This document shows, one piece after another, positions 45,585 through 55,619 of a stretch of DNA of 64,000 nt. The first letter of the stretch is position 1, and the number at the start of each line of letters is the position of its first letter. The stretch covers positions 186,001 through 250,000 of the forward strand of contig QNQO01000535.1 of assembly GCA_003290165.1 (NCBI GenBank), written 5' to 3'. A program made the position numbers and the translations under genes. The notes beneath the pieces were generated by a model. It had not been told where the DNA came from. It made no database searches and saw nothing but the letters and a program-made list of their open reading frames with translations. The DNA is from Berberis thunbergii. Taxonomy: Eukaryota > Streptophyta > Magnoliopsida > Ranunculales > Berberidaceae.

Positions 45585-46072
45585 GAGAACTATGTTAAGA
45601 AGAATGTATCTATTTTTTTTTACTGAGTGTGTTTGTTTGTTATCTTCTTCAAAGTGTCTCTTATCACGTAATTTATCTTATTAATAAAGCATTTTCATTT
45701 TACAATCTCTATAATTTACTTCATTTTATCATTCTATTGTTTTATCTATTTGGCTGAAATTGCCTATATAACAACTCTAGTGAATCCTTAGTTGTAGCAT
45801 CGTTCCCCAAAATAGACTATACAATTGAGAGAACTATGTTAAGAAGAATGTATCTATTTTTTTTTACTGAGTGTGTTTGTTTGTTATCTTCTTCAAAGTG
45901 TCTCTTATCACGTAATTTATCTTATTAATAAAGCATTTTCATTTTACAATCTCTATAATTTACTTCATTTTATCATTCTATTGTTTTATCTATTTGGCTG
46001 AAATTGCCTATATAACAACTCTAGTGAATCCTTAGTTGCAGCATCGTTCCCCAAAATAGACTATACAATTGA
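45585..46072 (+). repeat. 244-bp tandem duplication of the viral 3' non-coding/promoter segment
   Basis: Units 45585-45828 and 45829-46072 differ at about one base. Each contains an AATAAAGC poly(A)-type signal and a TATA box (CCTATATAACAAC). The first copy's TATA therefore lies upstream of the second copy's poly(A) signal, an LTR-like arrangement. Confidence 0.9.
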
Positions 46073-46151
46073 ATTTTGCTTGTCTTCTTTCTTGATATTT
46101 TGCATATCATGTTTTTGGAATTGAATTATCTTGACTACCTGGGTTGAATTA

Positions 46152-46167
46152 TGGTATCAGAGCCATG
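46152..46167 (+). other. tRNA-Met primer-binding site
   Basis: TGGTATCAGAGCCATG is complementary to the 3' end of plant initiator tRNA-Met. It is the minus-strand primer site of caulimovirids and many LTR elements. It marks the edge of the viral copy: the next bases are AT-rich host-element DNA. Confidence 0.85.
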
Positions 46168-46620
46168 ATTTAAACAATACTAATTTAAATAATGATAAAT
46201 AATTAATTCAAAAAATGTTATAGCATAATTAAAAAAAAATACTAATTTAAATAAAAGTAATTATTAATTATAATTTAAATAATGATAAAAGTATTAGTAG
46301 TAATTATTAATAGTAATTTAAATAATAGTATAATTAAAAAAGTAATTATCTAAATAATGATATAAAAAATGGAAGATATATTTAAATAATGATAAAAAAT
46401 AATTATTAATACTTATTTTTTTTAAACTTCCAAATTTTTTAATTAGTAAAATTTAAATTAATAATAGTATAATTAAAAATATGTAAATAATAGTATAATT
46501 GAAAATAATAATATTATATATTTAAGTTGAAATTATTAATAATATTATTGAAAGTAATATAATTATTAAGTTGAAATTAATACGGAGACTCCTAAATTTA
46601 AGTTTTAGTTACACATGCTC

Positions 46621-47040
46621 TAACATGTTGAACATGAACTACCTGCTTCATCCCTTGGGCGTGTCAAATGAATAAATAAATGAAAATGAAAATGAAAATG
46701 AAAATGAAAAATTTGCCAAGTTGCGCATCATAAGTCATAACACAGCACAGGTTTATCCCAATTGAATTGAATTGAATTGAGAAGCACTCTCCTTCAAACC
46801 CACCCACGTCTCTCTCTAATTCACACCTCTACCTCTCCTACCTTTCTTTTTTCTCTTTTTTTTTTTAAAAAAATAATAATTCTAATTTTTTATTCAAAAA
46901 AAAAAAATTTCCTCAAATCAAATCATCATCTCTTCCTTCAAGAAACCCTAAATCCGACCAAAACTTATCACTCCCCAATTGATCGATCTCTGCACATTAC
47001 ATTGCAGTGGAATTGTATTGTGCAGAAAGCAACGCAAAGC
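46621..47040 (+). promoter_or_regulatory. NECAP promoter-proximal region and 5' leader
   Basis: Contains a (TGAAAA)n tract at 46681-46710, CT-rich tracts (TCTCTCTCTAATTC, 46811-46825) typical of plant core promoters and leaders, T/A runs and the 5' leader ending at the ATG 47041. No TATA box was picked with confidence. The segment was cut from its original upstream DNA by the nested insertion at 30889-46620, and an inverted copy of it lies in intron 1 at 50812-51273. Confidence 0.55.
46681..46710. repeat. (TGAAAA)n microsatellite
   Basis: Five tandem TGAAAA units, absent or degenerate in the inverted copy of this region at 51.1 kb. Confidence 0.85.
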
Positions 47041-50000
47041 ATGTCGTTCGAGGAAGATGATTCATTCGAGCACACCCTTTTGGTGGTTCGTGAAGTCTCC
47101 GTCTTCAAAATCCCCCCTCGAAGCACGAGTGGTGGTTACAAATGTGGGGAGTGGTTGCAATCTGATAAGATATGGTCAGGTCGGCTTCGGGTTGTTTCAT
47201 GTAAAGAGAGATGTGAGATTCGATTAGAGGATCCCAATTCTGCAGAGCTGTTTGCAGCTTGCTTCGTTTTGCCTGGTCAGAGGGACAGTTCCGTCGAAAC
47301 CGTACTCGATTCCTCCCGCTATTTTGTCTTAAAGATCGAGGATGGGAGGGGGAAACACGCCTTCATTGGATTGGGATTTACCGAGAGGAATGAGGCCTTC
47401 GATTTCAACGTCGCATTGTCTGATCATGAAAAGTATGTCAAGAGGGAGCATGACAAGGATGCTGGGGAGCCTACTGATGACACTCACATTGATATTCATC
47501 CTGCTGTCAATCACAGATTGAAGGTAATATTTTTCACCTACCCCATTCTCCACAATTTTATATCCTGCTTTCCAATGTTTTGGTGAGCGGGATAGTAATT
47601 TGATTAGAAGAGCTTCACTGAATTATGGGTACAGTGTGTGTGAGAGATTTGTCCGTGTTTTCTTTTCTTGCCATGTATGAGTGAGATCATGAATGGTGAT
47701 TAACATATATCAGGATTTTGTGTTGTATCTCCTGTTCCTTCCTAGCCTTTGTTAGTATGAGTTGTTTTATTGTCTTTGATTTGAGCCTAATATGAATGGT
47801 GATTAACAATGGTGATTAGCATTGATGTCTGTATTGATTTTTCAATAACTTCATACTAAACTTTGTAATCAATACTCCTATTTTGTGCATATTTTAAAAA
47901 TAAATTTCGAGCGTTTTCAGCAAGCATTAAATGTAATGATGCCTGAAGATTGCTTAAATCGGTTTGGGTAAGTTTTAACTGCAAAATTTCATATTAGGCT
48001 GTGTGATGGTGAGATAAATGAGACAACCATCAAGTATTGGTGTGAAGTAGGATCGAGCAACCAGGTGCCATCATCTGAACCCGAATGGAGATGTTGTTCC
48101 ATGGCGAAATCTGAGACAGACCAGTTGAATCTTAAAAAGATTTCCATCACATATTTTTGCTATGTTCTATATTGGGTTGTTATATGTAAGAATTTATTAA
48201 AAAAAGCACACAAAGATAAGAATAGTGCATGAGATAGTAAAATCTCTTGAGTTCAAACCCGTTTCCCAGGATTCCCATGAGAACACCAAACCACAGATCA
48301 ATCATCTTCTTCTTATCCTTCATTTCTTTAATCTACTCATTGTCTTACTTTATTCTTTGAACACCTAGAAAGTTCCAAAGCCAAATTCAATGAACTGAAA
48401 ACCATTTTGTATATTGGCGAGTATTACCTTACCTTTCATTAATAAATATCCTGTTTTATTGACAACACCCCCCCCCCCCCAAACTAAAAATAAAAAAGAG
48501 TTGAAGAAGAAAAGAACAATCTAATTTTTTGAAAACATCTAGCATTAAGTCGAAGCTCTTGAAACCTCCTATTCATGTTGAGCCTCACTGCTCTTGAGGT
48601 CTACAAAGAGATGGAACTTAAAAACAAAGAATCATATAATATTTAGATAGCTTCTAGAAAAAAAGGATGAGATAACGAACCAGAAAAGGCTACTTAATGA
48701 GTTAATGGACCCTTGTAATTGTATATTTTATGGTAGGAACCAGAGTGGGATGTTGAAGGAGACTGAATGACTGCAAAGGGTCACAGAGTTGAGAGCGGCC
48801 AAAAGTAGAACATGTACCCTTTAATGGATTTTCGGATGTAATCCATCAATTTGGGCATTAAATTTAAAATATGACATTAAGTTGGGGAGCAAACAAGATT
48901 TTCCATTAAAACTGGCATCAAAGCCAAAATTACATTTATATTGTAAACACTTTTGACGTGTCATACATGTCACATTGGTTGCATGTCTTATTTCAAAGTC
49001 ATTTTCATTGGCATAGATCATGGTTATGGATTGGATCCACTTGTTTGATGGTTTTCTAGCAAGAAGCTGCCATTGTGACACACAAACAATTAGCAATTTT
49101 TTTAGGTGAAATTGAGTTTCGTCATTCATTCTTTTGACATATAGTTCCAACTTTTAAATTTTTTATAGCAACATCTTTCATGATATCCATGTGGAGTAGG
49201 ATCGAGCAACCAGATGCCATCATCAAAACCCAAATAGAAATGTTGTTCCATGGGAAAATCTGAGACAAACCACCTGGATGTTAAAATTATTTCGAACGTA
49301 TATATTTCCTATATTCTTTTTTGGATTTGCAAATGTAAGAATTATTAAAATAGAACAAACATATAATAAGATTCTTGCCTCTTCCTAGGGTTCTTATGAG
49401 AGCACCCAACCACATACCACTCATCTTCTTCATTTATTCCTTCATTTGTTTAATCCACTCACTTTCTTTACTTTAATCTTTAAACACCTAGAAAGTTCCA
49501 AAGCCAATTTCCATGAACTCAAAGCTGTTTTATATGTTGGTGCGTATCAATGTTGTTGATGTCTACAAAGTGATGAAACTTAAAGGATAAATAAGCAACT
49601 AAGAAACATATGATATTCAAATAGATTCAAGAAAAAAAGAGAGATAGCAAAGCATAAAAGCTACTTAATGGACCCTTATAATTGCCATCACATTTTATGT
49701 TCCCGAGGGAAACTGAATGACTGTAAATGCACCATTGGGCAGAGTTAACCTCACAGAGTTGAGAGATGCCAAAAGTAAAGCATGTGCGTGATAACATATA
49801 CCTTTTAATGGATTCTTTGAGGGAATCTGTCAATTTGGGTAGTAAATTGAAAAAATGGCATTAAGGTGGGGTGCAAGCCAAAATTTTTTCTATTAAAACT
49901 GGCATCAAAGTCAAAATATCATTTTTTAAATTATAAAAACCATAGTTATCAAAACGTTAATTCATATCATGTATCAGAAACCTAAAACTAAAATTTGTAT

Positions 50001-52631
50001 ACTGTAACATATTGCGTGTATCGTAAGATACCAGTGTTTTAAAAATTGGCCTAGGCAGTCTGGGTGGTTCTGGGCAGTCTGGGCGGTTCTGGGCAGGTCT
50101 GGGCGGGATTTAGGCGGGGTCTAGGCGGACTCTAGGTGATTTTTATTTTTTTATTTTTTAATAAGACTGATTGTGTTCTTATTTTATTTTTCTTTCCTAT
50201 TTTTAGAAATAAACTATTTAATTGTTTTTTATTCAATATATGTCTAAATGTAGCAAATGATGATTACTTAATGGAATTCTTAAAGGATCTGCCGGTACCA
50301 ATTTTACTAATGTAGATTTTATCAAACATAACTGAGGTTATTCATGCAATTTGAAGAAAAATAAAAGAGTACACAAATTCAAATTTATATAACGTACCCA
50401 TCATGACCAACTTCAGTCATTTGAGTTTTAATAAATTTTGTTCACGATTGTTAATTTTTCATGTTTTTAAATTTTGCATATGTATATTGGCATTAAATTG
50501 GATGTAATTGATAATGTATTATACTTAACTTTTATAAATTATTAAAGTTATAATACAAAATCTAAGACCGCCTAGGCGCCGCTTAGGCATCCGCCTAGGC
50601 CCCTGGGCGCTAGGCACCTGCTCGCCGCCCGCCCAGCGCTTAGCGATTTTTAGAACACTGTAAGATACGGTGCCAAAATAAATGTATAGGTATAAAAAAT
50701 ATTTCTTATATATAAGCATATAAATACATAAAATACAAATTATTCAAGTAAAGAGGACCCAAAAACACTCCCATTGATATATAAATACATAAAGTAAATG
50801 TATTGGTTTCTGTGTGCACAAGACAATTCCACTGCAATGTGTTGAGATTGATCAATCGGGAATGATAAGTTTTGGGCGGATTTAGGGTTTCTTTTCTTGA
50901 AGGGAGAGATGATTTGATTTAATTGAAGGGATTTTTTTGAAATAAAAATTGAATTATTTTTGAAAAAGAGGAGAGAAAAGTAGGGAAGGAAGAGGTGTCA
51001 ATGAGAGAGACGTGGGTTTGAAGGAGATAAAGGTCAATTACATTTTCTGATTTTGACACCAAGCACGGACGGACAATGCCTTCAATCAGTCAATCTGGCC
51101 TCATTGGTAAAATGCGCCCTGTGCTTTGTTATGATGCACAACTTAGAAAATAATCATGCTCCTTTCCATTTTATTTATTCATTTTTCTGCGGAACACGTT
51201 TTCGGCTAACATGTTATGAAGACATGCCAACACACCCAAGGGATGAAGCAGGTAGTTCACGTTGAACATGTTAGGGGTATGAAAAAACCATATCTGATTG
51301 ATAATGACATCATACACGTATCGTGCATATGGTAAGATATTGATAACGATGATAAACACTTTGACATGTCATCCCATGTCGCATTGGTGCCATATCTTTT
51401 TTCAAACGACTTTTTAGAAATCTGATTCGTTGGTAACCTAAAAATTGACAAGATAAGGCACAGGATCGTGGTTATGGATTGGATCTTGTTGGTTTTCAAG
51501 CAGCATTTTGCAAATGTGATGCACAATCAATTAACCGTTCTCTGATCTTGAATTGAGTTTCGTCATTCATTCTTTGAAATATAGTTTGGACTTCATTTTG
51601 TTTTAGCAACGTCTTTCATGATATTCTTGTGATTAAAAACTTCCCCCATTCCCTGAAGGACTGACATTCTTGGATTTTAGGAAGGTGAAACCATACGCAT
51701 AAATGTCAAGAACAAACCAGCTAGTGGAACCGGCATGCTGTCAGCTGCAGGGCTGTCAGGAACTGCTTCCGGCACTGGAAAACCTAAAGGTCTGGGCCTT
51801 GCACCGCCGCCTAGTGGAGCAGGGAAAATCAGGTCCGCTCTTCCACCTCCACCTCATGATCCCGTTGCTGCTCGAATGGCTTCTGGCAGTCATAGTCCCG
51901 GTCTTGGTCCAAAGGAAAATGCAAGGCGTTCCCCTGATCCTTTAGGAAATCTTTCCCAACTTGAGGTATACGCTATTCATCCACGAGCTTTCTGATTTTT
52001 TACATGCATGCATGCAACTTCATAATCTTTGTTTAGGGAAAAATAACTGGCACATGTAACATAACAAGTGAAACCTGTCTTTGTCATTGTCTCTGGTGTT
52101 CCGGAGAACCATTACAATTGTTTGCCATCTTGCTTCCTTGCTTATAAAACTTCAAACACAAGACCTATATAAATTTAGGAAAAAATAATATGGTGTTGCA
52201 TCCATCCCAAGGTGTGTAGAGTAATAGTTCCTCCCCAACTGTTTTATTATCTGCTTCATAGATCCACTTTCTCATTCCTCCTCATTTCATTTTATGTCCT
52301 TATTATTTTTGTGTGCAATCTGCATTTTTTTTTTCCTTTTCTTCTATTGTGCTTCAGTTCCTCCTCACTTTTCTTCCTCTCATATTGTTCTTCTTTGTTT
52401 GCAACCTTCTTTTGGTGTTACTTTGTCCTTCTTCCGTCCTCTTCATGTCAATTTTGCAAGTTCTCCTAGCATTTGGTGAACCTCTTAATTAATTAAGTAA
52501 TTAATTATTATTATTATTATTATTATTATTATCAATTAATTAATTAATAATATTATCATTTTTTCTGACAGTCTTCAAAAGAATGTTTCAACTGTTGCCT
52601 TTCATTGGACTCGGTGATATTCAAAATCTGA
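47041..52631 (+). CDS. NECAP: NECAP-like adaptin-ear-binding coat-associated protein
   Basis: Clathrin-coat accessory protein (DUF1681 / NECAP PH-like domain) that binds AP-2-type adaptors in endocytosis. Exon 1, 47041-47523 (161 codons), starts MSFEEDDSFEHTLLVVREVS and holds the PHear-like domain with IWSGRLRVVSCKERCEIRLE, GLGFTERNEAFDFNVALSDH and YVKRE. Exon 2, 51681-51965 (95 codons), reads EGETIRINVKNK, then GMLSAAGLSG, LGLAPPPSGAGKIRSALPPP and NLSQLE. Both junctions are GT/AG and in phase. The last exon is uncertain: an AG at 52571 gives a 19-residue tail ending at TGA 52629-52631, and another reading ends at 52617. Neither gives the GWAAF-type end I recall for plant NECAPs. Intron 1 (4,157 bp) is full of repeats. 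Exons 1-2 have no lesion, so it is probably expressed. Confidence 0.87.
48036..49186. repeat. Intron 1 tandem duplication, first unit
   Basis: Block X (48036-48935; starts AGTAGGATCGAGCAACCAG) and block Y (about 48945-49186; contains GAGTTTCGTCATTCATTC and TAGCAACATCTTTCATGATA). Both recur downstream as X' at 49187-49920 and Y' at about 51350-51640. The original intron probably held one X-Y pair next to the exon 2 acceptor. Confidence 0.75.
49187..49920. repeat. Intron 1 tandem duplication, second X unit
   Basis: Aligns with 48036-48935 with many small indels. It shares GGATCGAGCAACCAG, CACCTAGAAAGTTCCAAAGC, ACTTAATGGACCCTT and TTAAAACTGGCATCAAAG. Direct orientation, period about 1.15 kb. 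Confidence 0.75.
50032..50660. mobile_element. hAT MITE (CAGTGTTCTAAAA family) in NECAP intron 1
   Basis: 629 bp. The left end is CAGTGTTTTAAAAATTGG. The right end, reverse-complemented, is CAGTGTTCTAAAAATCGC. A perfect 8-bp TSD TAAGATAC flanks it (50024-50031 and 50661-50668). Multiple TGGGCGG / CTAGGCGG subterminal repeats. No transposase. Confidence 0.95.
50812..51273 (-). repeat. Inverted copy of the NECAP promoter and 5' leader inside intron 1
   Basis: Reverse complement of about 46621-47027. The copy carries CAATTCCACTGCAATG, GATTTAGGGTTTCTT, GAGAGAGACGTGGGTTTGAA and GGGATGAAGCAGGTAGTTCA. All are the complements of landmarks in the leader and upstream region. It stops 14-20 bases short of the start codon and continues past the insertion site of the big nest with TTAGGGGTATGAAAAAA, the uninterrupted sequence. 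Confidence 0.9.
51350..51640. repeat. Intron 1 second Y unit
   Basis: Aligns with about 48945-49186: GACATGTCAT...CATGTCGCATTGG, ATCGTGGTTATGGATTGGAT, TTGAGTTTCGTCATTCATTC and CTTTCATGATAT. It lies directly before exon 2. Confidence 0.7.
52505..52532. repeat. (ATT)n microsatellite
   Basis: About nine ATT units, flanked by TTAATTAATTAA motifs on both sides. Confidence 0.9.
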
Positions 52632-55600
52632 AAAAATTTCAGTTTTTAATCATGATTTATATTGAATCATACAAGATTCGGTCTGAATTGTTATCTGAAT
52701 TGCACTATTCCAAAATTGCAAGGAATTGCATGCAATTTGAAGCTTGAATCACAGGACATCACAAAATTTCCTCAACTTTTGTGAGACAGATTTTTGTGAC
52801 AATGAAAAGAAGAAAATTTACCACTGTTGTTCATGTGAATAAAAAATGAGTTAGAGGAAAGAAGAGTCAACACTTAGAGATTTTTGTATTCTTTGAGGAT
52901 TCCTCTCTTGTTGGAACTCTCAGCCTTCGAAAGGTTTGAAAAAAGCCAAATTCATTACGACAGTGTGGGAACTTGTTTCTCACTTGTGACCAAAGAGTTC
53001 TTATGGCACATGGGAACACCAAGAAGGTGATATTGTTATTATTGCTCACTGGAACTTTCTATTAAGCACAGTTTACCACATTGACCTTATATATTGTATC
53101 ACTCATCTGTTAATAAACTTTTTCTAAGCTCCAATAATGTACACATTTATTATAATTTCAAAACTTCCGAGGCTTTTTAGATTGTCAAAATTTTAGTTTC
53201 CATAAAATACCCTTACATTTCCCCTAATGCAAAAAGGCACAGTTGTCCAAATCAACATTATTTTAATGTTTCTCCCACTTTCTCCTTTGTAAATTCCCAC
53301 TATTCCAAACCTTTCTAGATACTGGACATAATTTTTTATTACTCTTAAACTTACCCACTATCTTTTATATCCGAAGAAGCATTTCAACATTCCTCAATAC
53401 ACATTAAAGGTAGATAAACCTTAATATCAATACCTATCTATTAATGTCAGAAAATACAAATTTTTTTTCCTACTCAATTAAATATTCATGTAATATAATT
53501 TCATGGCCTAATTTATTTAATGATCTTACTTAGGTAATAATCATTCGTAATTCAATATTAGGATTAATACTTTCACATCTTGCTTGTATAACATAGAATA
53601 AAAATAAAATAACTAAAATTGATATATTTGTGCAATTCTATTTTATGGTCTCACGTAGATAATGACCACGCGTAAAGAATATGTGCATCGCATGTGCAGA
53701 CTGCTAATGATTATAATAGTTGTTTTCCATCTAAATACCGTTAATGTTTTTTCGTTGTTACATGTTTAGTTTTTTCCATTTAATATTATACTAGTAGAAT
53801 GTACGTGTTATTTATGCACGATATTTACTTACGAGGGATTCAAGAATAATTTTTAAAGAAATTATCATATAATAAGTTATACCTTGAAATAAAATTGCAG
53901 AAACATATATCCATGACTTTTTAATTATCCTTTCTTTTATTGTTATTCAAGTGAGTAAGATTTCGTTATTTTTATTTGTAAATATGCTTATTTAATGATG
54001 TGTTTACCCTTTCTTTACAAAAGTTTAATGACTAATGAGACAATATTGATATTAAATACTTTCAGTAATAATTCTAAGGGTGTCTTAAAGGACTTGGACA
54101 TTTTTAAGGAGATAATGGGGAACATAGGAGAGAGAATAGTGAGAAACCTTTTTGGTATATTGTGAACTACTGGATTGCTCGTGCCGTTGGCACCATAAAA
54201 TTTTGACATGGAGTTTTATAAAAGTTTTTAGAAAAAAGAACAAATAAAGAGTTTATTTTGCGTTGTTTTGTTGAACATTAACACATCTCTATAACTTGTC
54301 AATACTTCATTAAGCCAACATATGTATACTCTTGATCACCCTTAAGTTTTCATCAACCACAGCCACCAACAATTGAAAAAAAATCATCCAAATGTTGGGA
54401 ATGAGAATCAAGTCCATGGATTCTTATTATGGATTATTGGGGGTAAGACATAAATGCCAACTTTAAGCCTCAACAGTTTGACGCAATAAATCTTTAGCTT
54501 GAACTAAGTTTATATACAAACTCATCTTAGACAAATTTAATCCTTAAAAGATTTAAATATCTTTTATATTCTTTCTTATTTCTTGGAAATCAATTATACA
54601 AAGATATAATTATTTTTTTGTTTCCCTTTTTATTCTGTGTTATTCAAGTTGCTTGTTGTATTTTTAATGATGAGATAACAAAAATATATGTTGAAATACT
54701 TTTGATGGAAAAGATAGTTATGGTTTAAGGATGTCATTAATAACTTGGAGAGTTTCTCGAGTGTTCAGAGATATTGGGGAACATTGGAGAGGATTTTAAA
54801 AAAAGAAAGGACTTTGACATTTTTAACCTGAAAAAATATTTTATAGTGTGGGTAGTTTTTGGAAACCACAAGTTTTCACGGCAAGAGAAGCCAACATTTT
54901 TGGCATTTATATACACACACACATATATATGTAAAAATCTGATGAATTACGATTAATATTGAATCTTAAACTTTCTTATTTAGGATAAGATTCACGATTT
55001 GCCTACATTTGTTGGACAATCCATTTTGCTGTGAATAACATTTGCTTAGTTATCTTGATTGCAATTTACTGGAGATTTTAATACATTTGTTGTTTTCAGT
55101 CTATGGTTCTGAGTTATTGCATCACGTTAATATAATAATATTCTATACTTGTGGCGATCAATTGGTTGTGATCATGGGATCAATTGATTGTGATCATGGG
55201 GTGACTTTAAAGATTACATAAATTACAGAGCATATAGTTCATTTGAATCTCTGGTTGTTTTGAGAATTTGTATAATTTAGCTATGTTTGGTATGAGTTTT
55301 GTGATGTTTAATTGAATAGGGTTCTACTTTCATTTGCTAGAAGCACTGTATTCTGTTTTTAGCTTGGAAGTGTTTTCTAAAGTATCAAATACAAATATGT
55401 ACACTTCATTGTTGGAGGAGATTGCCCCGTTGGATAGTAAGGAAGAGATGGCGGCATTGACATTGTTTGGGAATGAGTTTTGTAGTAGAGGAACTAGGAA
55501 GGTAGAAGATGAAAATTTGACAAGAGGGGACCAAATGTAGAAGGAAATATAGGATCAAGTGGCTCTTCGAAGGCAATAGAAGTACCAAATATTTCTGTCT
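52632..55600. other. Gene-free AT-rich stretch downstream of NECAP
   Basis: No gene recognised. Two segments, about 54080-54200 and 54770-54880, share short motifs (GGGGAACAT.GGAGAG, GACATTTTTAA) and may be old copies of one repeat. A 68-codon frame at 55334-55540 ending in RGDQM has no family match; it could be the upstream part of the LINE relic. Confidence 0.4.
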
Positions 55601-55619
55601 CTAAGAAGGGAACTAAATA

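Larger units (their letters stand above)
38010..46170 (+). mobile_element. Endogenous pararetrovirus (florendovirus-like Caulimoviridae), near full-length decayed copy
   Basis: About 7.5 kb of viral sequence plus a 0.6-kb hAT MITE. Order: leader (38010-38131), movement protein (from 38132), coat protein with CCHC knuckle, protease, RT, RNase H, second ORF (44053-45259), 3' non-coding region with a tandem-duplicated TATA segment, and a tRNA-Met primer-binding site at 46152-46167. The order, the YIDD RT and the separate second ORF fit the florendovirus group of Caulimoviridae. Florendoviruses are known only as endogenous copies in plant genomes. Every ORF has stops or frameshifts. No integrase region was seen, as expected for this family. 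The copy ends within a few bases of the primer site, next to AT-rich DNA. Confidence 0.88.
30889..46620. mobile_element. Outer PIF/Harbinger-like AT-rich element hosting nested insertions
   Basis: The left end reads TAA|GAGCATTTCCAATCATCC. The right end reads ACACATGCTC|TAA. The inferred ends thus carry short GAGCAT inverted repeats and a 3-bp TAA duplication (30886-30888 and 46621-46623), as in PIF/Harbinger-type elements. The interior left outside the inserted elements (32534-33040, 37004-37103, 46170-46590) is alike: TAATTTAAATAATGATAA-type AT repeats. An empty paralogous site exists at 51271: an inverted copy of this locus reads CATG-TTAGGGGTATGAAAAAA without the insertion. That joins exactly what now lies at 46621 and at 30888. 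Without its cargo the element would be about 1 kb. Confidence 0.75.

Noticed and set aside
45585..46072. LTRs of a retrotransposon
   Set aside because: The two copies are adjacent with no internal domain between them. The surrounding genes are caulimovirid without integrase, so this is a tandem duplication.
47329..47553. Minus-strand ORF over NECAP exon 1
   Set aside because: Antisense shadow of the well-supported NECAP coding frame.
52294..52479. Hydrophobic plus-strand ORFs downstream of NECAP exon 2
   Set aside because: T/C-rich intron or 3' sequence gives Phe/Leu-rich chance frames in several phases.
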